Below, one piece after another: positions 34,244 to 45,156 of a stretch of DNA of 64,000 nt. The first letter of the stretch is position 1; each line of letters begins with the position of its first letter. The notes beneath the pieces were generated by a model. That model did no database searches. It had not been told where the DNA came from and saw nothing but the letters and a program-made list of their open reading frames with translations. Source of the stretch: Mikania micrantha (lineage: Eukaryota > Streptophyta > Magnoliopsida > Asterales > Asteraceae); contig CM018688.1 in the NCBI GenBank assembly GCA_009363875.1, positions 58,567,001 through 58,631,000 on the forward strand, given 5' to 3'. A program made the position numbers and the translations under genes.

Positions 34244-35737
34244 GGTGAGATCGGTCGAGCAAGTTGATAAAATATCAACTTTCTTGTTCTTATCCCATTA
34301 TTTTCCTTCTACTTGACGACAGCCAGCACCACCCACGAAAATTTCATCTTTCAACCTCTCAATCTCCATTTTGAAGGGTTCTGATCATCTAGATCGTGTA
34401 CAGGAGCGTTAAAACAAGTCCGGAACATCTTTTTATCCGCTGGAATCTGTCAGATTAGGTAATGGTTCATTTTAAACTTTCTGGTTTGATTTTTATTGAT
34501 TAAATCTTGAGTTTGAACGTAATGATATAGTTAGGGTTGTTGATTATTGCCTAGATGATGGCTAGGATTGATTTTGAGTGACAAACTCGAACTGTTAACG
34601 GGTAAATCCTTGTTTTGAGCCGTTGTAATGCCCGGTTTGCATGGAATCATAACAATGGTTATAATGGTTTAAACCATTTGGTTGTTACTATGTATGTGAT
34701 TAGTTTGATTAATCTTTGACATGCAACGTGAAAGCCATGTGTTTCAAACTAATCACAGTTATTAACATACTCATTGGAACGATTATCTGACGTTTTGATA
34801 ACAGTCGGATCAGTATGTAAAACATTGTTACTAAACCTACTCTAATACTACATTGTGATATTCCATGATATTTGGGTAATCAATAACAAGGATTAATCAT
34901 TCCCGAGCCATTAAACTTTCTAGAGACTACATTAACATTATAATCAACAACATTAACTATTTGGTTAATCTGAGATTATACTGATTAATCAAGGGAGTCA
35001 TCAACTTAGGATTAGGAACCTGAATCAGTATAGGTTCCTACATTATCATACATTGTATGATATTACATTAAAATATGTAATTAAATACTAAACATCGGTT
35101 TGATGACTATCAAGGCAATGTCTTTGACATTGGACGTTCAGAAAGATTTAATCAGCAAGTTAAAACATAAATAACATATCAAACATAAACTAATGCAGAA
35201 TCTCATCATTAGCATCAGTTGCGTGTGTTTCTACAATTTGAGACATCGAGTGAGTTTCGTACAACCCCTTTTCTTTTTAATGTTTTATAAACATCGGGGT
35301 ACTCTGTAACTCATTTTCCGAACATATGATATGCATCACTGATATCTGTGTGATTTCATGTGACTTTTGTGTGATTTCATGGGATTTTGCCGTTAGTAAC
35401 AACTAGCACAGTATCAAAAGTCCTCATTCGTGAACTGTATCTAGTGAACCCATGTGCGGCCGAACAGGAATCATTGATAGTACTATTGGCTGACAACCCA
35501 TTTGCTGGGAGGATTGCATCTCCCCTGGTGTGAATGTTTGGTACCTGTTTCCATAACAACTTCTTAATGTTAGTGATAGACATTAAGATAATGAGGCAAT
35601 AAGATATTTACCGACGGGTAGTATCTTCGTGAACAAACAACTGTCCGAAAGGAACTAGATACGGGTCCCATGGTTATCCAGAACTGATCTTTATGTGAAC
35701 AATACTTATCATATCATATTGTTTTAACTGAACTGTC

Positions 35738-35760
35738 GAACTCACCAGCTTTGTGCTGAC
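35738..35760 (+). promoter_or_regulatory. Conserved LTR block (GAACTCACCAGC...GCTGAC)
   Basis: Same block as at 10836 in LTR E, here 280 bp before the LTR end. Confidence 0.45.
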
Positions 35761-36744
35761 GTTTCAAACTCAACATTTTTGCAGGTCAACGGTGACAACA
35801 CGGTGAGGATGCACGTTACACTTGTGTAATTAAGAAGTTTAGATTGTGTAATAAACTGAGTTGTTAAGTTGATGTGTTTACGAAACCCTTGTAATATATT
35901 TGTTCTAAGTTAATCTGTGTGCTGTGATATCTGTTCAAGTAAGTCACACCTCATCTCTGAGACATCACCACTATGCTTCCGCAACCTTCTCACGGTAACA
36001 TATGACATCATCTCAGGTGACGAGAGGTGGGGGTGTGACAATATGATAGTTAGTGTAGTAAAAATGTGATAGAAACTTGAAGGACCAAACTTGCCAATTG
36101 ATGAAACTGAAATAAATGGGGGTTAAATATGAAGTTGGGGGTCAATGATGGTCAAAATCATTTGGTGAAGTGGGGAGTCGACGTACACTACAAGAAATTA
36201 GAGTGTTTACCAACACATAATTTACCTACACTTGTAAATATGTAGATAAATTACCAACATATGAATGTATATGTGTAGGTAATGGTTGATCATATATTTT
36301 AATAATGGACAACACTTAATATGTGTTGGTAATGCACTTTAGTTACACTTAAAATTAGTGGGAAATTTCCCCCCAAAATTTACCATCAATTAAATTTTTA
36401 ATTACCTACACATGTGACAAATTTATGTTATGTGTAAGTAAGTTATTTACATATATGTAAAAAAAACTAAAATATGTGTGGATAATTGATTATGTTTTAC
36501 CAACATATAATATATGTAATTAGTTATATTACTTATATTATATTTGTTATTATATAGATAAAAACCAAGTTTTACTATCCTAACATTTTTCACTGTTCAC
36601 AAGTTTTACTTCCCTCACATCTTTCGCTCATGATTATTATAATTATATTTTATATAGATTAAAAACTAAGTTTTACTACCCTCACATTTTTCATAGTTCA
36701 TTTCTATACAATTAAGAATGCCTTGGGTATAATTCTTCTTGGGA

Positions 36745-37307
36745 TGTTACAACGGGTCCGACACGACTCGTTAATACACGACACGTTAAGGCACAAACAC
36801 GAACTGGTTAGACACGAACATGACGCGAATTCTTGTTGTGTCTGTTTTTTCAAACACGAACATGACCCGTTAAAAAGACGTAAACACGAAATGACCCGTT
36901 AAGGAACCCGTTAGCATTTAACACTATAAATGACCTGTTAAAGAACCTGTTAAAAACCATTAAAGAACCTGTTAAGGAACCCGTTAAAAAAACTAAGGTT
37001 AGACAAATAGATTTTTTTTTGAAAATAATAGGTTACCCACATATTTTATTATATTATTTATTTTAAATTCTTAATAGGTCTTAACATGTCTTAACAGGTC
37101 TTAACGGGTCTTAACATGTTTTAACGGATCTTAACAGGTCTTAACGGATCTTAATATGTCTTAACGGGTCTTACCTGTTTAGACACAAAAAATAAACAGG
37201 TTTTAACGTGTCGACTGTTTTAGACACGAAACATGTTAAGGGTAAACACAAAACATATTAAAGTCGTGTCGTGTTATTATTTTCGTGTCTGAAATTGCGA
37301 GCCCAGC
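36745..37307 (-). mobile_element. Degenerate non-autonomous relative of the 42426-56933 hAT
   Basis: The right side reads CGTGTCTGAAATTGCGAGCC, the inverted counterpart of the GGCAATTTCAGACACG left end at 42426. The interior is made of TTAACGGGTC, CACGTTAA and ACACGAA words like both subterminal regions of that hAT. It includes a TTAACGGGTC/TTAACATGTC tandem array at about 37075-37180. No target duplication could be fixed. Confidence 0.5.
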
Positions 37308-37636
37308 TCTCTTGTTCGTTTTGCCTTATATGCTCTCCCTCACTTTCTCATCAGGTGTTTGTGATAATGTATAGTATTGTATCTACCGTACCATAATAGG
37401 TACAATGTTTGGTGTTGTTCCTAATCAAGACGTCCGATTGTCATGCTAAATGTAGACTATCTAATTGCTCCTGTGTCACCAAATCTGTTTCAAATTTTTG
37501 AGTCATTTTTTTATATGATTCATTATTAATGTTGGAATTGATCAATTGTTGTTGTTTGTTAACTTCAACAAGTCTTCTAATTGCAGATTTCGATTGTTGT
37601 TAATTAGATGGTTTTCTGCACCTGCTGTTGTTTTCT

Positions 37637-37995
37637 ATGTTTGGAGGTCATGTGACTGATCCTGTTAAGAGTCCACATCTACAGAAGTCTGGAAGTAGGT
37701 AATTGTTTTCAGACCTTGGTGAGGAAAAGTAGTTGATCTAAGCATCTAAGCATTTAGATTTGATTCCCATATTGCTTTTTTTGTATGATCTTACTGGTCA
37801 GTTTTCTAAAAAAATTATGTCGTTTCTTTTAATAGAGACATGTGAAATGAAGGGTATTGGTGGCACACCGTTGGCAACTGCTGCAATGTTACCATCTCCT
37901 GTTTTGCTATGGAGGCTTAAGGTAGTTTGTTTATCCATTTTGTTGTGTCTTGGTTTTTATGTTTTGTATATGAACTTGAGGGTGCTTAGATTTGT
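37637..37995 (+). pseudogene. Possible captured fragment of an EXS-type membrane-protein gene
   Basis: From the ATG at 37637 the plus strand reads MFGGHVTDPVKSPHLQKSGS, then a broken stretch. Later, in an exon-like segment, it reads GTPLATAAMLPSPVLLWRLK (37858-37920), followed immediately by a GT donor-like site. The start MFGG...PHL-KSGSR and the PSPVLLWR-K word resemble, from memory, the N-terminus of plant EXS (ERD1/XPR1/SYG1-type) transporter-like proteins. If so, this is a genomic capture with intron traces inside a CACTA element. Stops interrupt the first part, so no product is expected. The family assignment is tentative. Confidence 0.35.
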
Positions 37996-39032
37996 AAAGT
38001 AGCTGAATAAATTTGATAATGTTGCATGCTTGGAGATTTTTAAGGAAATTAACAATAAAATAAGGTTTTATAAGTAATTTATTGCGTTCTTTGAAGATTA
38101 GTTTTTAGCAGCTAGTATTCTCATTATTTGTCCTTAAATAATCAGATAAACACAAACAAAAGTAGGCTATCGGGACACCAGAAACTAATTGTTATGACTT
38201 CTAAAATACACATCCAAACGCCCGAATTGTCAATTAACTAGTCATGCATGTGTTGATGCACTGCTTGAAAAATAGGAACTTCTATCTTCATGATGCTATT
38301 GAATTTATTTTGTTTTTTTATTTTTATTATTTTAATAAATGTTTATTTATATATTTAGTTGTTACAGATGGATGAATTCAAAACGTCCTACCTATGAAGA
38401 ACTTGCGGATGTATTTGTAATACTGTAGACAAGCACTGATTATATTGTGAATAATATCATGTCACCTCCACCAAGCATATCAGAACAATTTAAAAGAGAT
38501 ACATCAGAGTGATGAAAATATCAATGAGTGAAGTAGTTTTAGTTTTATCTATAAACTCATTGTGACTTATGAATAGTTTATGTTTTGTTAGTTTAAGTAT
38601 TTTAGTTTCAATGACTGGTACTTTACTTTTATGATTTGAAGAATAATGTTTGAATACATTTAATTAAGTGATAATTTTGGTTACATATGTATCTTTTTTG
38701 CATATGCAATTTTGTATTTGTTGGTATGGATTTGAATATAATTAATTATCTACATATAAATCTATTTTTACCAACACATATTACTCAATATCTACACATA
38801 TACCTGTTTTACCTACACATAATTTCATTTTTACCCACACATATATGTGTAAGTATAGTGTGATATATACCGACACATAAGTGATGTGTGGGTAATGATC
38901 TATATCAACAGTCCTGAGGCCACACATCATGACACTTAATTTATGTGTAGGTAAAAACAGTTACCTAAACATAATAGGCTTTTACCTACACATACTAAGT
39001 GTGGGTAAAGACTCAAATTTCTTGTAGTGGTA

Positions 39033-40036
39033 GGAGAAGAGAGGAGGAAGAAAACCCTAGCCAAGTTCATATCTCCCAATTTCTTCTTGATTCATGACTA
39101 GAAACTCAAGATTGAAGCTAAATCCATCATCTTCCTCGCATTCTAATCATTGGGTAAGTGATTTCTTGTAATATGATGATTAGATGAAGTGGGTTTTATG
39201 TGGGTTTCTAGCTAAACTCGAAATTGGGGGTTGGTGTGTGTTAGAAACTATAAAACTAAGTATGTGAACATGATTTAAACACTCAACAACATGATTTTGA
39301 TATGTAGAATCATAGAGGTGTGTTATGGGTGTTGGGAGGTTATATGGGTTTTGTTGAAAATCCATGTGAATATGATGATGGGTGAAAAAGGGTGTTTAAA
39401 ATTATGGTTTTGGATGTGATTGGGTAGTACTTTAACTATCTTTGATGAAAATGGAGATTTTAGTGATTTGAGAATCACAAGTGGGATTAATGAGTGTCTA
39501 AACATCAAAGAGGAATAGTTGATTAAGTTATGCACACAAGGTGTTTGATGAAATGCTCCAAATTTGGGGTTTACATGAATGAAATGGCGATTTAGTGCAT
39601 AACCATTACTATATACTAACTTATGGTGAAAACAAGTCAAATAGGTAGAAGGAATGTACAAATGAGTTATGTGTATTGACTGTAGTTGTATGTGTGTAAT
39701 ACAACTAGGTATTGGTGGTGAAAGTCAAGGAACAATTCAAAGGCTTGGGAAGAACAAGATGATTTTGGTGGCAATCCTATGGGCTAAGGTGAGTAACCTA
39801 CTCACTTAATATGCAACCATAAGTCATATTAGTGTTGGTGTGGTGTGATGAATGTTGACTATTTTGTACGAGTCTTGTTGTGGTTAATAAAAGTTATGTT
39901 AGAATAACATAACTTGATATAGTGTCATTATGGGTTTGATAATTAGTGACACAAGAATTGGGGTTTGATCCACATTTGTGTGGAATAAGACCATGAATTA
40001 TGGCATTTGGTAATGATTCACATTTGTGTGAAAGAA
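39033..40036 (+). other. LTR C central part, non-coding
   Basis: Leader-like AAAACCCTAGCC near 39052, then AT-rich sequence with no coding signal. It lies between the CACTA insertion and the minisatellites. Confidence 0.5.
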
Positions 40037-40830
40037 CATGTAAGTCCATCTTGTATGGCTTTGAGTGTGTCATGTAAGTCCATCTTGTATGGCTTTGGGT
40101 GTGTCATGTAAGTCCATCTTGTATGACTTTGGGTTTGGCATGTAAGTCCACCTTAGTGTGGCTTTGGGGGTAATCCACATGTGGGTGAATTTAATTTGGT
40201 TATTTAACCAAAACCGGGTGGTTGACCCATTGTTGAAATTAGTCAAACTGGGTGATTGACTAAACTGTTGGAATTAGTCAAACTGGGTGATTGACTAAAT
40301 TGTTGGAATTAGTCAAACTTGGGTGATTGACCAAATTGTTGAAATTAGTTAAACTTGGTGGTTGACCTATTATTGAAATTAGTCAAACTAGGTGGTTGAC
40401 CCATTATTGAAATTAGTCAAATTGGGTGGTTGACCCGTTAGTGGCATCAACTTGTGTGTCTTCGGTGATTAAATTGGTGTATGTATGAATTTGGTTGTTT
40501 GTTAATTAAATGGGTGTATAATTGGTGTATGTGTGAATTTGGGTGTTTGGTGATTAAATTGGTGTATAATTGGTGCATGTATGACTTTGGGTGTTTTGTG
40601 ATTAAATTGGTGTATAATTGGTGTTGAATATTTGGTGTTGACAATAACATGCAATTGGTGTTTAAATTTCTTAGTTATTGTGATTTGATATGCCTATATG
40701 TGGTGTGAAAGAATAAGAACGATTCACAAGAGGTGTGAATGTAGAATGGGTTGAATCACAAGTGGTGTGATCTTCTTATGGTGGATTTATGGAGTTTAGG
40801 TAAATCACAAGTGGTGTGATTACCTACCTT
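40037..40830. repeat. Four successive minisatellites in LTR C
   Basis: (1) About 40037-40165: units of CATGTAAGTCCATCTTGTAT followed by GGCTTTGG, period about 36 bp. (2) 40202-40442: about six units of AATTAGTCAAACTGGGTGAT then TGAC, period about 38 bp. (3) 40468-40640: units with GATTAAATTGGTGTATAATT, period about 57 bp. (4) 40718-40820: ATCACAAGTGGTGTGA words. All are short, imperfect and non-coding. Confidence 0.8.
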
Positions 40831-41698
40831 GAGAATCCTTTGTGAAAAAGGAGGTCTTAAGGAAATTGTGTGAAATTTGACTTTTATTGGGTGGTTTCAT
40901 GTTCTAACACTTTAATTGTGTTTTAAAATGCGTATGAACATGAATTTCATGTGTTGAATATATTGTTGGAGTTGTAAAATTTGAAATCCTTGGTGATAAG
41001 GAATGAGGGAAGAGACCAAAGAAAATATATGTATGTGGAAGCAGTTTCGACATGGTCATGTTCCCTGGAACACGCCCATGTCATATCTGCACATCAGAAT
41101 CTGAAAACATTTGACGTGGCCATGTTCCCCTGGAACACGCCCATGTTGCGTCTGTATCTTTGAAAATGTCATAAATTGACTTATTTCAAATTTGATGGGG
41201 TTCCAAAGGGTAAATCTAATTCGTTTGGGCAAGAATTGGAGATTTAAGGGGTTTTGGGTGAAAACGACCCGTTAGTAAATCGTTTTGAGTTCGAGTTGAA
41301 TAATGTTACCAAATTATATTTGGAACATTATTGTTTCCATATGGGGTTATGGAATACACATGGGGAAATAGCGGGGTGATCTTACTTAGTTCTAACGAAC
41401 TAACGGTGATTTAAATGTGGTGTTTTTTTAGGTGAACGTAAAGAGTGAAGGCAACCGTGAATCGGATATCTTGAGAAGGCTCGGATTGAACACATTTTTG
41501 GTCAAAAACCCAACTTTTTGTGAACGGTTATAAACGATGTAGAGTGTGATTATAATTAACATGTTTGTAACCGGTTTTGATGACGGGTTGGGTTAAGTCG
41601 GGTGTTTAAAATTGATGTTTAACTTTTGAAAAATCTAGGACCTAACTCTGAGGGTGTTTTAAAACGCGTGTCACACTCAGAGAATTTTGGGTGTTACA
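40831..41698 (+). other. LTR C 3' part, non-coding
   Basis: A 45-bp-scale direct repeat near 41049-41084 and 41115-41148 (CATGGTCATGTTCCCTGGAA and its near copy, then CACGCCCATG). The LTR ends with CACACTCAGAGAATTTTGGG then TGTTACA. Confidence 0.55.
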
Positions 41699-41703
41699 CT
41701 TTG

Positions 41704-42060
41704 GTTAGCACGTGAAGCAAGTTTACCTTTCTTCCCGAATCGTACGACTCCTTTCCACGGTAAAACCTTAAGAAGTACCATGTCATCAACTTGAAATTCT
41801 AAGGGTTTCCTTTCTTTTTCCGCGTAACTATTCTGTCTACTCTGAGCAGCTAGCAAATTGTCTCGGATTTTATGAATCTTCTTAGTCGTTTCCTGAATGA
41901 TTTCGGGACCCGTGATCTATGATTCGGCAACCTCGGTCCAACAGATAGGCGACCGACATTTTCTTCCATATAGAGCTTCAAAAGGTGCCATACCGAGGCT
42001 TTCATCATAGCTATTGTTGAATTGCTCTCGATCGTCCAACGGAATCTTATTAACACTCAA
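41704..42060 (-). pseudogene. Ty3/gypsy integrase C-terminal fragment
   Basis: The minus strand shows FNNSYDESLGMAPFEALYGR, then KCRSPICWTEV, then an amphipathic stretch to SRQNSYAEKERKPLEFQVDD and LLKVLPWKGVVRFGKKGKL. These are the end of an integrase core and the start of the GPY/F module of a chromovirus, homologous to the Tekay pol at 49150-49490. It is cut on the right by the SIRE-like LTR (from 42066) and on the left by LTR C. It is a relic older than both. Confidence 0.75.
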
Positions 42061-42065
42061 ATATA

Positions 42066-42417
42066 TGCGGAATCTATATTTGATCTATATGAATCAAAGA
42101 AGAAACAAACATTTATATAATCTCCATTTCATTAATCAAGATCAATTGATTACAACGAAATACAAGAACACACAGTTCTTTCTCACACAGAGATAATCAT
42201 TCAGAGGTTTTTCAAAAGTTATAACAAATCTAGACAAACCTCCAATATATAAAAACTGTCAGCCGAACCTAGCCGAACCCATAGGTTCGCCGGACGAACC
42301 TGTACAGACAAACCTACTAGGTTCGCCGAACTTGTTAAGGTTCGTGGGCCAGACAAACCTCAGCCAAACCTCAACTAACTTTCTATAATTTACATATTTT
42401 GATAAGCAACCTATTAC
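42066..42417 (-). repeat. SIRE-like copia 3' LTR, main part
   Basis: In minus sense the LTR begins TGTTAGTACATATTT at 56948. It is broken by the hAT element and resumes here, ending ATTCCGCA at 42066. It carries a TATA-like TTTTTATATATTGGAGG (about 42239-42256) and an AGGTTCG-rich tract (42258-42385). It follows the env-like ORF region and an AAGGTGGAG purine tract (minus strand, about 56950-56960), as in copia elements. Excluding the insertion it is about 370 bp. The outer end at 42066 is inferred from the terminal CA. Confidence 0.55.
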
Positions 42418-42649
42418 AAATATGTAGGGCTGGCAATTTCAGACACGGACACGTTAACACGACACGACACGACTTTAACATGTTTCGTGTTTAACCTTAA
42501 CATGTTTCATGTCTAAAACAGGTCGACACGTTAAAACCTGTTAGTTTTCGTGTTTTTTTTACAGGTAAAAACCGGTTAACCTGCTAAGACCTGTTTATTA
42601 TTTAAAATTAAAATATTTAATAAATAAAAAAAAAAACTTATGGCAACAG

Positions 42650-42848
42650 CTGCCAACAAGCAACCCAATCTCCACATGATTATGGATTATGGAATGCGTC
42701 GACCCACAGCCCACTTAAGAATTTTGAATTCTTTTGAATTCAACAATTCAACTCTTCTTCAATTTTGGCTTCGCTTGCCCCGCAAACAGAGAACGTCGAA
42801 CACTCATCTGCCAACAAGCAACCCAATCTCCACATGATTATGGATTAT
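42650..42848. repeat. 41-bp direct repeat at the hAT/Tekay deletion junction
   Basis: CTGCCAACAAGCAACCCAAT and the following 21 bases occur at 42650-42690 and again at 42808-42848. The last five bases of the second copy (ATTAT) are also the first bases of the truncated Tekay LTR. The segment between includes hAT sequence of unclear function. Confidence 0.8.
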
Positions 42849-44996
42849 TGGGTCACTGTTGACAAATTTGGCCCACTAGTATCTATCTGGCCCAATAGGT
42901 TGGCCCATTAACCTATATTACACACGACCCAACACCATCAAATTACGGTCCATTATGATTTAAGTGGCTTAAATGGTTAGTCATGACTTAGATGTTTCGG
43001 CCCAATAACACATGACTTAAACTAAGGGGTTATCCGGCCCAATAAAATTCAAGACATTAAAGAACATACGCACAAACGTTTAAAGTCAATAGTAATATCA
43101 TGCATGAATTTTCGTTTTAGTAATTACAAAGGGGATAAGAAGTTGATTAAGCAAAACTTGCAAGGAATTAAACTTCTAGTTAGAATTTATAACTTGTAGA
43201 CTAAGCTTGAAGTGGAGAAACTGCAAACGATGAAAGAAGTCAATAATACTTAAAATGCCATAATGAATTACGGGCCGGATAATGAACAATAACCGCAAGT
43301 GCTAGTCAAGTTTAGGACTAACACAACACACACACAAACAAACTACAATGCATACTTATAAACTATAAATACTATGAAATCAATACAGGATCGTGAACAT
43401 CACAACAAGTACAAACGAAGAGCGCGTGCATTCTTGTATTTTACATAGTCAACCACATCAAACACAAGGTGAGTTCATTTGTCCCTTTTCAAACTTATTT
43501 GTTTTACTTCGGGACTGAGAAGCATGTTAAACATTTTAATAAACTATTGAAATGTTATTTAATGTTTTTAAACTTAAACATGACGCTTATATTGATGCTT
43601 ATGCTTGGAAACTAGTATACTTTGAGAAGCTATAAACTTGATATTTATTCTACAAACTTGATGCTTATGCTTGAAACGAGATACTTAAACTTTAGACTTG
43701 ATGCTTATGCTTGAAACGAGATGCTTAAACTTGAGACTTGATGATTATGCTATGGAATTCATGATGAAACTATATGTGAATGCTTGAATCTATGTGCTTG
43801 AAACTATGATTGAGCGCGAAATACAATGCATGTATCTAATCATAGGCTACGTAATTGCTAAACTTCTACTAGAGCAGAGCTTGTACCTATGTATTGAGAT
43901 ACATGAAGACTAAACCATGACAAGGCTAAGCTATTATCTATATAAGAGACATGTAATTGCTAAACTTCTGCTATAGCAGAGCTTTTGTCTGCTTATATGG
44001 GATATGTAATTGCTGGATTGTTTGTGTATGCATGGCTTGTGTCTAAGTATGAGATACGTAATTGCTAAACTTCTGCTAGAGCAGAGCTTGTATCTTGTAT
44101 AGGAGACTTGAATTGCTAGACTAAGCTTAACTAATTCATGAGACACGTAATGGCTAAACTTCTGCTAGGGCAGAGCTTGTATCTAGCCGTGAGCTACGTA
44201 ATTGCTAAACTTCTGCTATAGCAGAGCTTGAACTCACGCATGAGATTAGAGAAAGCTAAACTATGTGCGTGTGAAACTATGATGCTTGTTAAACTTACTT
44301 TGAAGCTAATACTTATGAATGCTATAGACTTATAAACTTTGAACAGAAAACTAAAGCTATGATGAGGAATGGGTTGATTGGTAGGTAAAATGCTTAATTA
44401 TTATTAACAACAGTGTCATATGCGGATTAGTATGTGGTGGGACGGCGTCTGGGCGGGTTGTAGGCTCGACTAAAGGGTATGCCCTATATATAAGCTTACC
44501 GATTTGGATATTACATGTGGAGTTAATGAGATTAAGGTTTTATCGAAAGAGGTTTGCTAAAGCTATTTTAAACTTATAAACTTTATGAACTCACCAACCT
44601 TTGTGTTGACTTTGTTTTCTTACATGCTTTCTCAGGTGATGAACAGGGTTAAGCTAAGGCTTTGGATTGCATGCTAGGCGTCCTAGATAGAGGACCTAGT
44701 TGATTTTGGAAGCACATATTTTACTAATCATACGAATCGCTTTTGGATATCTTGTACATATACAAGATAGAAACATTTGATTCTTTTGTTAGGTTTACTT
44801 AGTTAAATTGCAGAACATTGATATTGTAATTTAACTTTATAATCCTAGTTTAATGTTTGATTGTGCTTTAGTTATTCTTGACATTGATGCTATGTAAACA
44901 ATCTGATCTTCACGATTATCACTCACGATATCGCGCCCCGAGAACCTTCCGCCCGACGGGGACTTCGATCCAACCCCGCCGGCTCGGGGTGTGACA
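42844..44996 (+). repeat. Tekay 5' LTR, truncated
   Basis: Corresponds to 51631-53783 of the 3' LTR (constant offset of 8787). It includes the hairpin array (43848-44230) and the block GAACTCACCAACC (44587), and ends GGGGTGTGACA. The promoter-bearing upstream half is gone, so this copy probably cannot drive full-length transcription. Confidence 0.92.
43848..44230. repeat. Tandem palindrome array in the Tekay LTR
   Basis: About six units of TACGTAATTGCTAAACTTC followed by TGCTAGAGCAGAGCTTG, spaced roughly 45-100 bp apart, some degraded. The core TCTGCTATAGCAGA is a perfect 14-bp palindrome at 43967-43980 and 44212-44225. Variants TCTGCTAGAGCAGA elsewhere keep most pairing. The same array is in the 3' LTR. 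Confidence 0.8.
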
Positions 44997-44999
44997 GAT

Positions 45000-45011
45000 T
45001 GGTATCAGAGC
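45000..45011 (+). other. Primer-binding site, initiator tRNA-Met
   Basis: TGGTATCAGAGC, three bases after the LTR end at 44996. It sets the 5' LTR boundary. Confidence 0.9.
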
Positions 45012-45156
45012 TCAAGGTTATAGAGAATAATAGGTCATTTTCTTAAACGGTTTGGCCTAGACTATAACTTAGGGACCCTCATGTAGAGAATATAAGACTT
45101 AAGTTTGTATTGTGTCTTCTGCATTCGATCACTGCACTAACCAATATCTTTTGGTT

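Larger units (their letters stand above)
33905..36040 (+). mobile_element. Solo LTR D (Tekay-like), inserted in LTR C
   Basis: Starts TGTGATAATTGAG and ends GGGGTGTGACA, with a 5-bp duplication ATATG at 33900-33904 and 36041-36045. The 2136 bp contain no interior. It is the same family as the minus-strand LTR at 62191-64000 (shared GAACTCACCAGC block and TCACCACTATGCTTCCGC near the 3' end). It carries a CpG hairpin cluster (34117-34243) before a TATA-like box. Confidence 0.87.
36186..39029. mobile_element. CACTA (En/Spm-type) transposon with 3-bp TSD
   Basis: Terminal inverted repeats start CACTACAAGAAATTAGAGT on the left and CACTACAAGAAATTTGAGT on the right (inverted). A 3-bp duplication GTA flanks them (36183-36185 and 39030-39032). 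Both subterminal regions carry many copies of ACCTACACAT or TACCAACACATA in both orientations, as expected for transposase-binding repeats. There is no transposase ORF, so this 2844-bp copy is non-autonomous. It contains a degraded hAT-family insert (about 36745-37307) and a possible captured host-gene piece (37637-37995). Confidence 0.92.
33782..41698 (+). mobile_element. Solo LTR C, split by a second solo LTR and a CACTA element
   Basis: Starts TGTAACGACC and ends GGGTGTTACA, flanked by the perfect 5-bp duplication CTTTG (33777-33781 and 41699-41703). Removing the nested LTR D (33905-36040) and the CACTA (36186-39029) with one copy of each target duplication leaves about 2.9 kb, the size of a single long LTR. 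No primer site or coding region remains, so it is a solo LTR. Its 3' half is rich in minisatellites (40037-40830). It landed in an older minus-strand gypsy integrase fragment (41704-42060). Confidence 0.8.

Noticed and set aside
33782..36040. Single solo LTR running from TGTAACGACC at 33782 to TGTGACA at 36040
   Set aside because: The flanks CTTTG and ATATG do not match. Each matches perfectly when the ends are paired as 33782-41698 and 33905-36040.
40202..40442. CRISPR-like regular repeats
   Set aside because: Repeat units are contiguous and imperfect with no unique spacers of constant length, and the setting is a plant LTR; it is a minisatellite.
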